Notes: generated by a model not told the origin, from the letters alone. DNA of 64,000 bases from Pseudorhodoferax aquiterrae (GCF_014652235.1 NZ_BMYK01000001.1:266961-330960), one strand, 5' to 3'. Positions 55,389 to 64,000 are shown, numbered from the stretch's first letter. Numbers and translations are program-made.

Positions 55389-55517
55389 AACAACCCCCGT
55401 TTGGATTTCTCACTGCGTGTAGAAATCCCATCCCCCCTCCAGGGGGCGCCGCGAGCGCCCGGGCAGAGCCCGTTGCGCCGCGTCTGCTGGCATGGCCTGC
55501 TCCGCGGCCATCGGAAC
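55381..55517 (+). repeat. Structured intergenic repeat, copy 2
   Basis: Matches 32596-32731 over its whole length. The first hairpin here is GGATTTCT/AGAAATCC (55403-55410 with 55421-55428) around the same ten-base loop CACTGCGTGT; both arms changed together relative to copy 1. The second hairpin CCCCCT/AGGGGG lies at 55433-55446. The binding-protein stop codon (55386-55388) is inside the element. Confidence 0.8.
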
Positions 55518-55585
55518 GGCGGCTTGCGTGCCGCCCAGCGTCGTCAGTGCGGCGCGCTCGTGCAACCGAAAGTTGAAAGGTATCC

Positions 55586-56386
55586 ATGACCATCGAAAAC
55601 CCCCTGCTCGAAGAACGCCACGGCGACGTGCTCGTCATCAGCCTGAACATCCCCGAGCGGCTGAATCCGATCGCGCGCGAGCTGCAGCACGCGCTGCGCG
55701 CGCGGCTGGCCGCGCTGCGCGAAGACCGCAGCGTTGCGGCTCTGGTCCTGACCGGCGCGGGCCGCGCCTTCTGCGTGGGCGCCGACCTGTCCAGCAACAT
55801 GGCGGGCAACGGCACCTCGGTCGGGCAGGCCAGCTACGAGACCATGGAGGCACTGTCAAACCGCATCATCGAAGACCTGCGCACGCTGCCCATGCCTGTG
55901 GTCAGCGCCGTCAACGGTCCGGCGGCCGGCGCCGGGGTGGGCATCGCGCTGGCGGCCGACGTGGTCGTGGCCGCGCGCTCGGCCTACTTCTACCTGCCCT
56001 TCATGCCCAAGCTGGGCATCGTGCCCGACCTGGGCACGACCTGGTTCCTCGAGCGCTTCGTCGGCCGCGCCCGCGCCGTCGGCATGACCATGCTCAACGA
56101 AAAGCTGTCGTCCGAGCAGGCCGCGCAATGGGGCCTCATCTGGTCCGTGGTCGAGGATGCGGAGCTGCGTGCCCAGGCCCTGGCCCTGGCCCAGCGCCTG
56201 GCCAAGCTGCCGGCCCATGCGGCGCGCGAGGTGCGCGCGGCCTACGACTCGGCCGGCCGCGTCTCGCTCGTGGAGCAGATGCGCTACGAGGCCGAACGCC
56301 AGCGCGAGCTGCTCGACGCGCCCTCGTTCGCCGAGGGTGTGAAGGCGTTTCGCGAGAAAAGAGATCCAATCTTTCCAAGAAACTGA
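55586..56386 (+). CDS. Enoyl-CoA hydratase/isomerase, PaaG-like
   Basis: The 266-residue crotonase has RAFCVGADLSSN and SAVNGPAAGAGVGIALAADVV for the oxyanion hole. KLGIVPDLGTTWFLERFVG has the single acidic residue arrangement of PaaG-type ring-epoxide or double-bond isomerases instead of the two glutamates of hydratases. AAAGG lies seven bases before the ATG. It follows the binding protein across the repeat and ends the operon. It probably shifts a double bond of an acyl-CoA; true substrate unknown. Confidence 0.88.
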   Translation: MTIENPLLEERHGDVLVISLNIPERLNPIARELQHALRARLAALREDRSVAALVLTGAGRAFCVGADLSSNMAGNGTSVGQASYETMEALSNRIIEDLRTLPMPVVSAVNGPAAGAGVGIALAADVVVAARSAYFYLPFMPKLGIVPDLGTTWFLERFVGRARAVGMTMLNEKLSSEQAAQWGLIWSVVEDAELRAQALALAQRLAKLPAHAAREVRAAYDSAGRVSLVEQMRYEAERQRELLDAPSFAEGVKAFREKRDPIFPRN

Positions 56387-56409
56387 TCAGTTTTCGGACA
56401 TGTAGTCCG
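56380..56409. other. Two inverted repeats between the crotonase and HD-GYP genes
   Basis: AAACTGATCAGTTT (56380-56393) is a perfect 14-bp palindrome that includes the crotonase stop codon. It is followed by CGGAC/GTCCG (56395-56399 with 56405-56409) with a five-base gap. Together they fill the 34-base gap and may hold operators or a terminator-like block. Confidence 0.4.
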
Positions 56410-56420
56410 GATAGGCGAGA

Positions 56421-57647
56421 ATGCGCGCCGTCATGCTCAAGCGCGTTCCCGTCGCCGACCTGACCCTCGGCATGTTCCTGCAGCGTTTCGACGGTGCGTG
56501 GATGGACCATCCGTTCTGGCGTCAGAACTTCCTGCTCGAATCCGCCGAGGATTTGGCGCGCATCCGCGCCTCCGGCGTGCAGGCGGCCTGGATCGACATG
56601 GCGCGCAGCAGGCTGTCCGCGCCGCCGCCTGCCCCGACGCCGGCGCAAGCCGTGCCACAGGAAGCGGCCACGCCGACGCCCTCGCGGCGCACGGCGACCG
56701 GCATGGAGGAGGAACTGCGCAACGCCGTCAAGCTCTGCGGCCAGGCGCGCGAATGCATCACCACGGTGTTCGAAGAGGCGCGGATGGGGCGGCTGACCGA
56801 TTCGTCGGCCGCCCGGGGGCTGGTCGAGGACGTCTGCGATTCGGTGCTGCGCAACCCCGGCGCGCTGATCAGCCTGGCCCGGCTCAAGACCGCCGACAGC
56901 TACACCTACATGCATTCGGTCGCGGTCTGCGCGCTGATGGTGTCGCTGGCCGCCCAGCTGGGCCTGGACGAGGCGCAGACGCGCGACGCCGGCCTGGCCG
57001 GCCTGCTGCACGACATCGGCAAGGCCAAGGTGCCGCTGTCCATCCTGAACAAGCCCGGCAAGCTGACCGACGAAGAGTTCGACATCGTGCGCAGCCACCC
57101 GGTGCATGGCCACGCCATGCTGCTGGCCTGCGGCGACGTGGGCGAGGCCGTGCTGGACGCGTGCCTGCACCACCACGAGAAGATGGACGGCAGCGGCTAT
57201 CCGGGCCGCCTGCAGGGCCAGGGCATCAGCCGCATCGCGCGCATGGCGGCGATCTGCGACGTCTACGACGCCGTGACCTCCGACCGCCCTTACAAGAAGG
57301 CCTGGGATCCGTCCGAGGCGGTGCGCCGCATGGCCGAATGGGCTGGCGGGCATTTCGACAAGTCGCTGTTCCAGGCCTTCGTCAAGAGCGTGGGCATCTA
57401 CCCCGTGGGCTCGCTCGTGAAACTCAGTTCGGGCCGGCTCGCGGTGGTGGTGGAGCAGTCGCCGGCACTGACCACGCCCAAGGTCAAGATCTTCTTTTCG
57501 ACCAAGGCGCAGCTGCGCCTGGTGCCCGAGGTGCTGGACCTGTCGCGCACCGTGAACGAGAAGATCGTCGCGCGCGAGGACCCGGCGCAGTGGCACTTCA
57601 CCGATCTGCACGAACTGTGGGCGGGCTTTCCCGTGCAGCCATGGTGA
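56421..57647 (+). CDS. HD-GYP cyclic-di-GMP phosphodiesterase with DUF3391
   Basis: The 408-residue protein has an N-terminal DUF3391 (VPVADLTLGMFLQRFDGAW, about residues 8-65), a Pro/Ala linker, and an HD-GYP domain. That domain has LLHDIGKAKVP (HD metal site), RSHPVHGHAML, LHHHEKMDGSGYPGRLQG (GYP signature), and DVYDAVTSDRPYKKAW. All metal ligands I can check are present, so it should cleave cyclic di-GMP, opposing the cyclase at 34384. The start is ATG 56421; ATG 56433 (MLKRVPV) matches relatives equally well. The end overlaps the DUF2127-like gene by seven bases. Confidence 0.92.
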   Translation: MRAVMLKRVPVADLTLGMFLQRFDGAWMDHPFWRQNFLLESAEDLARIRASGVQAAWIDMARSRLSAPPPAPTPAQAVPQEAATPTPSRRTATGMEEELRNAVKLCGQARECITTVFEEARMGRLTDSSAARGLVEDVCDSVLRNPGALISLARLKTADSYTYMHSVAVCALMVSLAAQLGLDEAQTRDAGLAGLLHDIGKAKVPLSILNKPGKLTDEEFDIVRSHPVHGHAMLLACGDVGEAVLDACLHHHEKMDGSGYPGRLQGQGISRIARMAAICDVYDAVTSDRPYKKAWDPSEAVRRMAEWAGGHFDKSLFQAFVKSVGIYPVGSLVKLSSGRLAVVVEQSPALTTPKVKIFFSTKAQLRLVPEVLDLSRTVNEKIVAREDPAQWHFTDLHELWAGFPVQPW

Positions 57648-58114
57648 GCCAGGCCCGTCCCGCCCTGCGCACCGTGGCGCTGTTCGAAGCCGCCAAGGGG
57701 CTGCTGGCCATCGTCGGTGCCTCCGGGCTGCTGGTGTTCGCCCACCGCGACCTGCAGGCGCTGGCGCTGCGGCTGCTGGAGCACATGCACCTGAACCCGG
57801 CGGCGCGCTATCCGCACGTCTTCGTGCAAGCCATCGAACACCTGCAGGACCAGCGGCTGGCGCTGCTGGCCCTGGGCGCCGGGGCCTACGCGCTGCTGCG
57901 CCTGGCCGAGGCCTACGGCCTGTGGACCGGCCGGGCCTGGGCCGAATGGCTGGCGGCCGGCAGCGGTGCCATCTACCTGCCGTTCGAGGTGGCCGAATTG
58001 CTGCGCCGGCCGGGCTGGCTCAGCGCGGCGCTGCTGCTGCTCAATGCCGGCATTGTGGTGCTGATGCTGCGCGCGCTGCGCCAGCGCGGCGCGCGGCCGC
58101 GCTGGCGGTCCTGA
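57641..58114 (+). CDS. DUF2127-type small membrane protein
   Basis: The 157-residue protein has four hydrophobic segments (LLAIVGASGLLVFAH, LALLALGAGAYALLR, AEWLAAGSGAIYLPFEV, LSAALLLLNAGIVVLML) and the family-like ALFEAAKGLLAI start and TGRAWAEWLA with conserved Glu and Trp. Function is unknown. It overlaps the HD-GYP gene, so it is expressed with it. Confidence 0.82.
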   Translation: MVSQARPALRTVALFEAAKGLLAIVGASGLLVFAHRDLQALALRLLEHMHLNPAARYPHVFVQAIEHLQDQRLALLALGAGAYALLRLAEAYGLWTGRAWAEWLAAGSGAIYLPFEVAELLRRPGWLSAALLLLNAGIVVLMLRALRQRGARPRWRS

Positions 58115-58170
58115 ACCGGCGGGACACCCGGGCGGTTGCGGCCACGCTGCCGGGCGGCATACTCGCCGCG

Positions 58171-59076
58171 ATGCAAGCCCTGCCCGTTCCCATCGAAACC
58201 CTGCAACGCCGCTTCGTTGCGCACACGCCCCAGATGGCCGACATCGGCCTTGAGATCACGTCCGCCAGCGTCGGCCGCGCCGCCATGCGGCTGCCGGACC
58301 GGCCGGACTGGATCGGCGACCCGGCGCGCGGCCTGCTGCACCCCGGCCCGCTGATCGTGTTGGCCGATTCCTGCTGCGGCCTGGCCGTGGGCACGGCGCT
58401 GACCGAGCGCCAGCCCATTGCCACGCTGGACCTGCGCATGGACTACCTGCGCCGCGCCGGCCCGGGGCAGGACCTGCATTGCGAGACCCACTGCTACCGC
58501 ATGACGCCCAGCGTGGCCTTCGTGCGCGGCACGGTCTGGCAGTCCGAGGCCGAGCAGCCGGTGGCCCATGTGCAGGCCGCCTTCATGCTGGCCACGCCGG
58601 CGCGGCGCCCGGCTGGGCCGGCCGCCCCCGCGGCGGCCGAGGCCGCTTCCTGGGCCGCGCCGACCGGCGACGCGCCCGTGCTGGATGGCATGGCCATCCC
58701 CTACGCCGACTACCTGGGCATCCGCCAGGCCGAGCCCGGCAGCGCGCCGGTCTACCGCCTGCCCTTTCAGCCCAAGCTGATCGGCAACCCGCAGCTGCCC
58801 GCCCTGCATGGCGGCGTGGTGGCGGGCTTCGCCGAGAGCGCGGCCACGCTGCACCTGATCGGGGCCATCGGCGGCGCCAAGTTTCCCAAGTGCATCGACT
58901 TCTCGATCGACTACCTGCGCAGCGGGCGGCCCGAGGACACCTACGCGGCCTGCGAGATCGTGCGCCTGGGCGCGCGCGTGGCGCTGGTGCAGGTGCGCTG
59001 CTGGCAGGGCAAGGGGCCTGAACATCCGATCACGGTGGCGCGCGGCAATTTCCTGTTGACGGAGGCGAACCCATGA
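58171..59076 (+). CDS. Tandem hotdog acyl-CoA thioesterase-like protein
   Basis: The 301-residue protein contains two copies of a PaaI-like hotdog. The first has LLHPGPLIVLADSCCGLAVG with ATLDLRMDYLRRAG. The second has LPALHGGVVAGFAESAATLHLIG with CIDFSIDYLRSG. A Pro/Ala-rich linker near residues 145-160 separates them. Each has the G-x-x-x-x-x-(D/E) helix that carries the catalytic acid. This internal duplication differs from the TesB fold at 12464. It lies 56 bases behind the DUF2127-like gene, and its stop overlaps the next start (ATGA). A ribosome site is not obvious. Confidence 0.82.
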   Translation: MQALPVPIETLQRRFVAHTPQMADIGLEITSASVGRAAMRLPDRPDWIGDPARGLLHPGPLIVLADSCCGLAVGTALTERQPIATLDLRMDYLRRAGPGQDLHCETHCYRMTPSVAFVRGTVWQSEAEQPVAHVQAAFMLATPARRPAGPAAPAAAEAASWAAPTGDAPVLDGMAIPYADYLGIRQAEPGSAPVYRLPFQPKLIGNPQLPALHGGVVAGFAESAATLHLIGAIGGAKFPKCIDFSIDYLRSGRPEDTYAACEIVRLGARVALVQVRCWQGKGPEHPITVARGNFLLTEANP

Positions 59077-59618
59077 AGGCCGAGGAAAGCAAGCCGCTGC
59101 TGCAGACCTTGCAAGCGCGGTTCCAGGCCCACATGCAGCGGCATGCCGGCCTGGCCTGGACCGAGGTGCTGGCGCGGCTCGACGCCAACCCGGCCGCGCT
59201 CGATGCGCTGCAGGCCATGGAGGCCACGGGCGGCGAGCCCGACGTGATCGGCCTGGATGCGGCGAGCGGCCGCTACATGTTTTGCGACTGCGCGGCCGAG
59301 AGCCCCAGCGGGCGCCGCAGCCTGTGCTTCGACCGCGCGGCTCTCGACGCGCGCAAGGAGAACAAGCCCCAGGGCTGCGCCACCGACGTGGCCGAAGCCA
59401 TGGGCATCACCCTGCTCAGCGAGACCCAGTACCGCGCGCTGCAGCAACTGGGCGAGTTCGACCTCAAGACCTCCAGCTGGGTGCAGACGCCCCCCGCCAT
59501 CCGTGCACTGGGGGGCGCATTGTTCTGCGACCGGCGCTACGGCCAGGTCTTCGTCTACCACAACGGCGCGCAGTCGTACTACGCGGCGCGCGGCTTTCGC
59601 GGCCTGCTGCAGGTGTAG
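59073..59618 (+). CDS. DUF4256-type protein
   Basis: The 181-residue soluble protein shows GLAWTEVLARLDANPAALDALQAMEATGGEPDV, the cysteine-containing YMFCDCAAESP, RKENKPQGCATDVAEAMGI, LLSETQYRALQQLGEFDLKTSSW and VFVYHNGAQSYYAARGFRG. These conserved blocks resemble the uncharacterised DUF4256 family. No enzyme function is established. It overlaps the thioesterase gene by ATGA and precedes a methyltransferase. Confidence 0.8.
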   Translation: MKAEESKPLLQTLQARFQAHMQRHAGLAWTEVLARLDANPAALDALQAMEATGGEPDVIGLDAASGRYMFCDCAAESPSGRRSLCFDRAALDARKENKPQGCATDVAEAMGITLLSETQYRALQQLGEFDLKTSSWVQTPPAIRALGGALFCDRRYGQVFVYHNGAQSYYAARGFRGLLQV

Positions 59619-59621
59619 GCC

Positions 59622-60212
59622 ATGCTGTCCGATCACTGGCTGCAGCGCTGGCTGCCCCTGCTGCGCGAACAAGCGGCCGACATGCCCGTGCTGGAGATCG
59701 GCTGCGGCCCGGGCGACGACACGGCCACGCTGACGGCGGCCGGCCTGGACGTGAGGGCCTTCGACATTTCGGCGGACGCCGTCGCCGCCGCCCGGCGGCG
59801 CGCACCGGCCGCCGACATCCGCTGCCAGGACATCCGCGACCCGTTTCCGCTTGGCGCCGGCACGGCCGGCGCCGTGGTGGCGAGCCTGAGCCTGCACTAC
59901 TTCCCGTGGCAGGAAACATTGGCGCTGGTGGAACGGGTGCACCGCACGCTGCGGCCCGGCGGCCTGCTGCTGTGCCGGCTCAATTCGACCGAAGACCGGC
60001 ATTTCGGCGCAACCGGCCATCCCGCGATCGAACCGCACTACTACCGCGTGGACGGCCAGCCCAAGCGCTTCTTCGATGCGGCCGACCTGGACCGGCTGTT
60101 CGCGTCCGGCTGGGAGCGCATCGCGCAGGAGCACCTGCACACGCGCAAGTACCTGCGCAGCAAGGCGCTCTGGGAAACCGTGCTGCGCCGCGCGGCAACC
60201 GCAGGGAGTTAA
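59622..60212 (+). CDS. Class I SAM-dependent methyltransferase
   Basis: The 196-residue Rossmann-fold enzyme has VLEIGCGPGDDTATL (SAM-binding motif I), an acidic motif II (VRAFDISADAV), CQDIRDPFP, and VVASLSLHYFPWQETLALVERVHRTLRPGGLLLC. The acceptor is unknown. It starts three bases after the DUF4256-type gene. Its end overlaps the GntR gene on the other strand by four bases. Confidence 0.87.
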   Translation: MLSDHWLQRWLPLLREQAADMPVLEIGCGPGDDTATLTAAGLDVRAFDISADAVAAARRRAPAADIRCQDIRDPFPLGAGTAGAVVASLSLHYFPWQETLALVERVHRTLRPGGLLLCRLNSTEDRHFGATGHPAIEPHYYRVDGQPKRFFDAADLDRLFASGWERIAQEHLHTRKYLRSKALWETVLRRAATAGS

Positions 60213-60895
60213 GGCAAGGCCAGCGGCGACAGCGTCGCGCGCAGCCGGTCGGCCTGCGAGAGCTCGGCCTGCTCGGTCTGCAAGGCCTCTTCGACGTTGT
60301 CGATGTGGTCCAGCATGCGCCGGCGCGCCTCGCCCATGTCGCCGCGTTCCATGGCGGCGACGATGGCGGCATGCTCGGCGCAGGACTGGCCCGCGTCGTG
60401 GCGCGACTGGTAGAGCGTGGCGGCCAGTGTGGTGCGGGCCGTCAGGTCGCGCAGCACGTCCGACAGCAGCCGGTGGCCCATCTCCTGGGCCAGGCAGACG
60501 TGGAAGTCGGCCAGCAGGAAGGCGCGCGTGGCGGCATCGGCGCCCTCGATGGCCTGCTGCTCCTGGACGATGTGCTGGCGCAGTGCGCGGATGGTCTGGG
60601 CCAGCGGTTTGCCCTCGGCGGCCAGGATGCCGGATTCGACGATGCGCCGCGCCGCGAAGGCGTCGCGCGCCTCCTCGGCCGAGGGCTGCACCACGTACCA
60701 GCCGCGCTTGGGTTGCACCTCGACGAAGCCGCGCGCCTGCAGTTGCATGAGCGCCTCGCGCACCATGGTGCGGCTCACGCCGAACAGGTCGGCCAGCTGC
60801 TGCTCGCCGAGCCGCTCGCCCGGGGCGAGCTTTTGCGCGAGGATGGACTGGACCACGCGCTCGGCGATGGTCGTGGGGCTGACTTCGTGGGACAT
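60209..60895 (-). CDS. GntR/FCD-family transcriptional regulator
   Basis: The 228-residue repressor has an N-terminal winged helix (IAERVVQSILAQKLAPGERLGEQQLADLFGVSRTMVREALMQLQARGFVEV). An all-helical FCD ligand-binding domain follows, with metal-binding histidines in FHVCLAQEMGH and EHAAIVAAMERGD. FCD regulators usually sense carboxylates and repress uptake genes. The ATG at 60895 lies four bases after the dctA stop, so it is in the dctA operon. The palindrome TCTTGCATGCAAGA before dctA is its likely operator, implying autoregulation. Confidence 0.9.
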   Translation of the reverse strand: MSHEVSPTTIAERVVQSILAQKLAPGERLGEQQLADLFGVSRTMVREALMQLQARGFVEVQPKRGWYVVQPSAEEARDAFAARRIVESGILAAEGKPLAQTIRALRQHIVQEQQAIEGADAATRAFLLADFHVCLAQEMGHRLLSDVLRDLTARTTLAATLYQSRHDAGQSCAEHAAIVAAMERGDMGEARRRMLDHIDNVEEALQTEQAELSQADRLRATLSPLALP

Positions 60896-60899
60896 CGCG

Positions 60900-62225
60900 C
60901 TAGTGTGCAGCAGCGCGTCCCGGGTAGGCCGGTGCGGCATCCGGCGATGCCGGCACGTCGTCCTCGACCGGCTCGCCGTTCAGCACCGCATGCGCGCGGG
61001 CCCGGTCGATGTCGCCCTCCCAGGCCGCCACGGCCACGGTGGCCACGCAGTTGCCGATCAGGTTGCCCAGGGCGCGCGCGATGCCCATGAACCAGTCCAC
61101 CGACAGCACCAGCACCAGGCCGATGGCCGGGATCGCGGGGATGGCGTGCAGCGTGGCGGCCAGCACCACGATGGCCGAGCCTGGCACGCCGTGCGCGCCC
61201 TTGGAGGTGACCAGCGCCACGGCCAGGATGGCCAGCAGGTCGGTCATGCTGACCGGGGTGTTGGTAGCCTGGGCGATGAAGACCGCGGCCAGCGTGATGT
61301 AGATCGAGAACGCGTCGAGGTTGAACGAGTAGCCCGTGGGGATCACCAGGCCCACGGTGGAGTCGCGGATGCCCATGCGGCGCAGCTTGGCCATGATCTG
61401 CGGCAGCACGCTGTCGGAGGACGTGGTGGCGAACACCACGGCCAGTTCCTCGCGCAGGTAGCGCAGCAGCTTCCACAGGCTGAAGCCCGAGATGCGCATC
61501 ACCGTGCCCAGCACCACGGACACGAACAGCAGCACGGCCACGTAGAACAGCGCGACCAGCATGCCCAGCTGCTTGAGCGAGCCCACGCCGTACTTGCCGA
61601 CCGTGAACGCGATGGCGCCCAGCACGCCCAGCGGCGCCAGCTTGATCAGGATGCCCATGATCTTGAACAGCACCAGGGACAGCGTGTCCACCAGTTGCGC
61701 GACGGGCCGGCCGACATCGCCCAGCAGCGCCAGCGCGCAGCCGAACAGCACGGCGAACAGCAGCACCTGCAGCACGTCGCCCGTGGCGAAGGCGTTGACC
61801 ACGGTGGTGGGGATTAGCTTCATGAGGAAGTCCACCGTGCCGCCGCTGGTCAGCTTGTCGGCGTTGCTGGCATAGGCCGCCATGGCGGTCGGGTCCAGCG
61901 CCTTGGGGTCCACGTTCATGCCCACGCCGGGCTCGAACCAGTAGCCCAGCACCAGGCCCAGCACCAGGGCCAGCGTGGTCAGCACCTCGAAGTAGATCAG
62001 CGCCTTGACGCCCACGCGGCCCACGCGCTTCAAGTCACCCGCGCCCGCGATGCCGTGCACCACGACGCAGAACACCAGCATCGGGATGATCATCTTGATC
62101 AGCTTGATGAAGGCATCGCCCAGCGGCTTGAGCTGGACGGCGATCTCGGGATGGACCAGGCCCAGCGTGGTGCCGACCACCAGCGCGATCACGACCTGGC
62201 CGAAGAGGGAACGGAAAAAGCGCAT
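60900..62225 (-). CDS. dctA: C4-dicarboxylate/proton symporter DctA
   Basis: The 441-residue inner-membrane carrier of the DAACS family has [17 protein letters not shown] at the first helix, [20 protein letters not shown], and the serine-rich re-entrant loop [35 protein letters not shown] and [21 protein letters not shown] carry the binding-site residues. It imports succinate, fumarate or malate. AGGAGC precedes the ATG at 62225. A -10 (TATATT) and a GntR-type palindrome overlap the start region, and the regulator is the next gene. Confidence 0.93.
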   Translation of the reverse strand: MRFFRSLFGQVVIALVVGTTLGLVHPEIAVQLKPLGDAFIKLIKMIIPMLVFCVVVHGIAGAGDLKRVGRVGVKALIYFEVLTTLALVLGLVLGYWFEPGVGMNVDPKALDPTAMAAYASNADKLTSGGTVDFLMKLIPTTVVNAFATGDVLQVLLFAVLFGCALALLGDVGRPVAQLVDTLSLVLFKIMGILIKLAPLGVLGAIAFTVGKYGVGSLKQLGMLVALFYVAVLLFVSVVLGTVMRISGFSLWKLLRYLREELAVVFATTSSDSVLPQIMAKLRRMGIRDSTVGLVIPTGYSFNLDAFSIYITLAAVFIAQATNTPVSMTDLLAILAVALVTSKGAHGVPGSAIVVLAATLHAIPAIPAIGLVLVLSVDWFMGIARALGNLIGNCVATVAVAAWEGDIDRARAHAVLNGEPVEDDVPASPDAAPAYPGRAAAH

Positions 62226-62257
62226 GGCAGCTCCTGTTGGATGCAAGACCGTGCTGA

Positions 62258-62277
62258 TCTTGCATGCAAGAAATATA
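62258..62277 (-). promoter_or_regulatory. dctA promoter with GntR-type operator TCTTGCATGCAAGA
   Basis: The 14-bp perfect palindrome at 62258-62271 lies directly downstream of TATATT (62277-62272 on the minus strand). It covers the expected transcription start, the usual place for a repressor. A further half-site TGCAAGA lies at 62242-62248. The same DNA is upstream of mnmH on the plus strand. Confidence 0.6.
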
Positions 62278-62354
62278 GACAAGATGCCGTTGCGAGCGAC
62301 ACCGGGTTATCCATGAGAAGGAGGGCCGGGCCGGCGCGGCGCGAGAATGCGCCG

Positions 62355-63458
62355 ATGCCCGCCACGTTTGCCGACTACCGCTCCCTGTTCCTGAACGCCG
62401 TGCCCATGATGGACGTGCGCGCCCCGGTCGAATTCGCGCAGGGCGCGTTCCCGGGTGTGGTCAACCGCCCGCTGATGGACGACGGCGAGCGCCAGCAGGT
62501 CGGCACCTGCTACAAGCAGCAAGGCCAGCAGGCCGCCATCGCGCTGGGCCACCGCCTCGTGTCGGGCGCCACCAAGCGCGAACGCATCGCGGCCTGGGCT
62601 GCGTTCGCCCAGGCCCATCCCGAGGGCGTGCTGTACTGCTTCCGCGGCGGCCTGCGCTCGCAGATCGTGCAGCAGTGGCTGCAGGCCGAGGCCGGCATCG
62701 CCTACCCGCGCGTGGAGGGCGGCTACAAGGCCATGCGCGGCTTCCTGTTGCAGACCACGCAGGAGGCGGCGGCGCAGTGCGGCTTCTTCGTGCTGAGCGG
62801 GCTGACCGGCACCGGCAAGACCGAATTGCTGGCGGCGCTGGCCGGCGGCCTGGATCTGGAGGGCCATGCCAACCACCGCGGCTCCAGCTTTGGCGCGCGC
62901 GCCACGGCGCAGCCGGCGCAGATCGATTTCGAGAACCGGCTCGCCGTGGACATCCTGCGCCAGCGCGCCGCAGGGCAGCAGCAGTTCGTGGTGGAGGACG
63001 AGGGCCGGCACGTGGGCACCTGCTCGGTGCCGCTGGAACTGCGGCTGCGCCTGGAGCAGGCGCCGCTGGTCTGCCTGACCGACAGCTTCGAGGCCCGCTT
63101 GGACCGCATCCTCAGCGACTACGTGGTTCAGCAGGCCGCCGATTTCATCGCCGTGCATGGCGCCGAGCAGGGCGCCGAGCGCTTCGCGGCCCGGTTGCTG
63201 GAAAGCCTGGCCCGGCTGGCCAAGCGGCTGGGCGGCGCGCAGTACCAGCGGCTGCAGGGCGTCATGCAAGAGGCGCTGGCCGAGCAGCTGGACAGTGGCC
63301 GTGTCGACGGCCACCGCGCATGGATCGCGGTGCTGATGCGCCAGTACTACGACCCCATGTACGCCTACCAGCGCCAGAGCCGGGCTGAGCGCGTGGTGTT
63401 CGAGGGCGAGCGCGCGGCCGTGCTGAACTGGCTGCGCGAGCGGCTGGCGCCGCGCTGA
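62355..63458 (+). CDS. mnmH: tRNA 2-selenouridine/geranyl-2-thiouridine synthase
   Basis: The 367-residue protein has an N-terminal rhodanese domain ([24 protein letters not shown]) with the catalytic cysteine in [14 protein letters not shown]-loop domain follows with [38 protein letters not shown] and [10 protein letters not shown], all hallmarks of MnmH (SelU/YbbB). It replaces sulfur with selenium at the wobble uridine of some tRNAs via a geranylated intermediate. Its presence implies selenophosphate synthesis elsewhere. The ATG at 62355 matches the family start ([10 protein letters not shown]); the ribosome site is weak. Confidence 0.94.
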   Translation: MPATFADYRSLFLNAVPMMDVRAPVEFAQGAFPGVVNRPLMDDGERQQVGTCYKQQGQQAAIALGHRLVSGATKRERIAAWAAFAQAHPEGVLYCFRGGLRSQIVQQWLQAEAGIAYPRVEGGYKAMRGFLLQTTQEAAAQCGFFVLSGLTGTGKTELLAALAGGLDLEGHANHRGSSFGARATAQPAQIDFENRLAVDILRQRAAGQQQFVVEDEGRHVGTCSVPLELRLRLEQAPLVCLTDSFEARLDRILSDYVVQQAADFIAVHGAEQGAERFAARLLESLARLAKRLGGAQYQRLQGVMQEALAEQLDSGRVDGHRAWIAVLMRQYYDPMYAYQRQSRAERVVFEGERAAVLNWLRERLAPR

Positions 63459-63461
63459 GGG

Positions 63462-64000
63462 TCAAGCGACCTTGCGGTCGCGCCCGGCCCAGTGCTGCTC
63501 GCGCAGCTTGTACTTGAGCAGCTTGCCCGCCGGCGACAGCGGGATCGCGTCGACGAACTCCACGCTGCGCGGGCACTTGTAGCCCGCGATCAAGGTCTTG
63601 CAGTGCGCGATGAGTGCCTCCGCCGTCAGCGCCTGGCCGGCGCGCAGCACCACCACGGCGTGCACGCGCTCGCCCCATTGCGCGTCGGGCACGCCGATCA
63701 CCGCGCACATGGACACTTGCGGCAGCTGCGCGATGGCGTTCTCGACCTCGGCCGAGTAGACGTTCTCGCCGCCGGTGACCACCATGTCCTTGAGCCGGTC
63801 GACCACGTAGACGAAGCCGTCCTCGTCCATCACACCGCCGTCGCCCGTGTGCATCCAGCCACCCTTCAGCACCTCGGCGGTCTGCGCGGGCTTGTTCCAG
63901 TAGCCCTGCATGACCATGGGGCCGCGCGCGGCGATCTCGCCCACGGTGCCGTTGGGCACGGGGCGGCCTTCGCGGTCGACGATCCGTACCTCGGCGATGG
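63462..64000 (-). CDS. Acyl-CoA synthetase (AMP-forming), C-terminal part (5' end outside window)
   Basis: The frame is open to the window edge, so the visible 178 residues are the C-terminal third. It has GGWMHTGDGGVMDEDGFVYVVDRLKDMVVTGGENVY (hinge and GENVY motif), AHCKTLIAGYKCPRSVEFVD, and SPAGKLLKYKLRE with the catalytic lysine. It is closely similar to the ligase at 32804-34366 and probably has a related substrate. It is convergent with mnmH, with three bases between stops. Confidence 0.9.
   Translation of the reverse strand, partial: IAEVRIVDREGRPVPNGTVGEIAARGPMVMQGYWNKPAQTAEVLKGGWMHTGDGGVMDEDGFVYVVDRLKDMVVTGGENVYSAEVENAIAQLPQVSMCAVIGVPDAQWGERVHAVVVLRAGQALTAEALIAHCKTLIAGYKCPRSVEFVDAIPLSPAGKLLKYKLREQHWAGRDRKVA

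Overview
The window is about 69-70 % GC by eye, with densely packed, often ATGA-overlapping genes. It carries several Bug-type solute-binding receptors and many acyl-CoA genes, and an intergenic hairpin repeat of a kind I associate with Comamonadaceae. It therefore looks like a chromosomal segment of a beta-proteobacterium of the Burkholderiales, most likely a Comamonadaceae genus such as Acidovorax, Xenophilus or Variovorax. I see no rRNA, tRNA, transposase, integrase or CRISPR array. No gap between genes exceeds 300 bases.

Layout. Bases 1-8570 are the end of an exported-polysaccharide cluster: a truncated PelA-like deacetylase, UDP-GlcNAc 2-epimerase (wecB), a YaiO-like outer-membrane barrel, an inner-membrane protein, and a second complete deacetylase flanked by two paralogous lipoproteins. 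Bases 8585-19046 hold a MalT-type LuxR regulator, nitronate monooxygenase, thioesterase II, a TerC membrane protein, a small repeat protein, a Bug receptor, a FadB-like multifunctional enzyme and an SDR dehydrogenase. Bases 19083-23630 hold a metallophosphoesterase, a nucleotidyltransferase, and an ABC transporter fused to a degenerate kinase-like module and a receiver domain. Bases 23682-34366 are a catabolic block (esterase, Baeyer-Villiger monooxygenase, acyl-CoA ligases, thiolase, crotonase, DsbA-type isomerase, GST, LivK-type binding protein). Bases 34384-39010 hold a PAS-GGDEF cyclase and an uncharacterised four-gene envelope operon with a trypsin-like protease. Bases 39200-56386 are a second catabolic block (acyl-CoA dehydrogenases, alcohol dehydrogenase, CaiB transferase, thiolase, LivGFHM transporter, APH-like kinase with a DUF6285 protein, crotonase), interrupted by two Hsp20 genes. 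Bases 56421-64000 hold an HD-GYP protein, a run of small genes, a dctA-gntR pair, mnmH and the end of another acyl-CoA ligase.

How it works together. The catabolic blocks look like one dispersed programme: uptake of an organic acid or lipid-like compound (LivGFHM plus three LivK-type and two Bug-type binding proteins), CoA activation, oxidation and thiolysis. The strongest sign of unity is a 16-bp palindrome, consensus near TCGTCSNTTCGGACGA. It sits 38-40 bases upstream of a TAG(N)AT-like -10 hexamer before at least eight transcription units. Two variant sites lie in nearly the same register before two more. This is the geometry of a class II activator site centred near -43. One site lies in the gap between the MalT-type regulator (8585-11263) and nitronate monooxygenase, so that regulator is the best local candidate to bind it. 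This promoter regulon, the PelA-like cluster, the ABC-kinase-receiver fusion and the protease operon are the parts most likely to be new.
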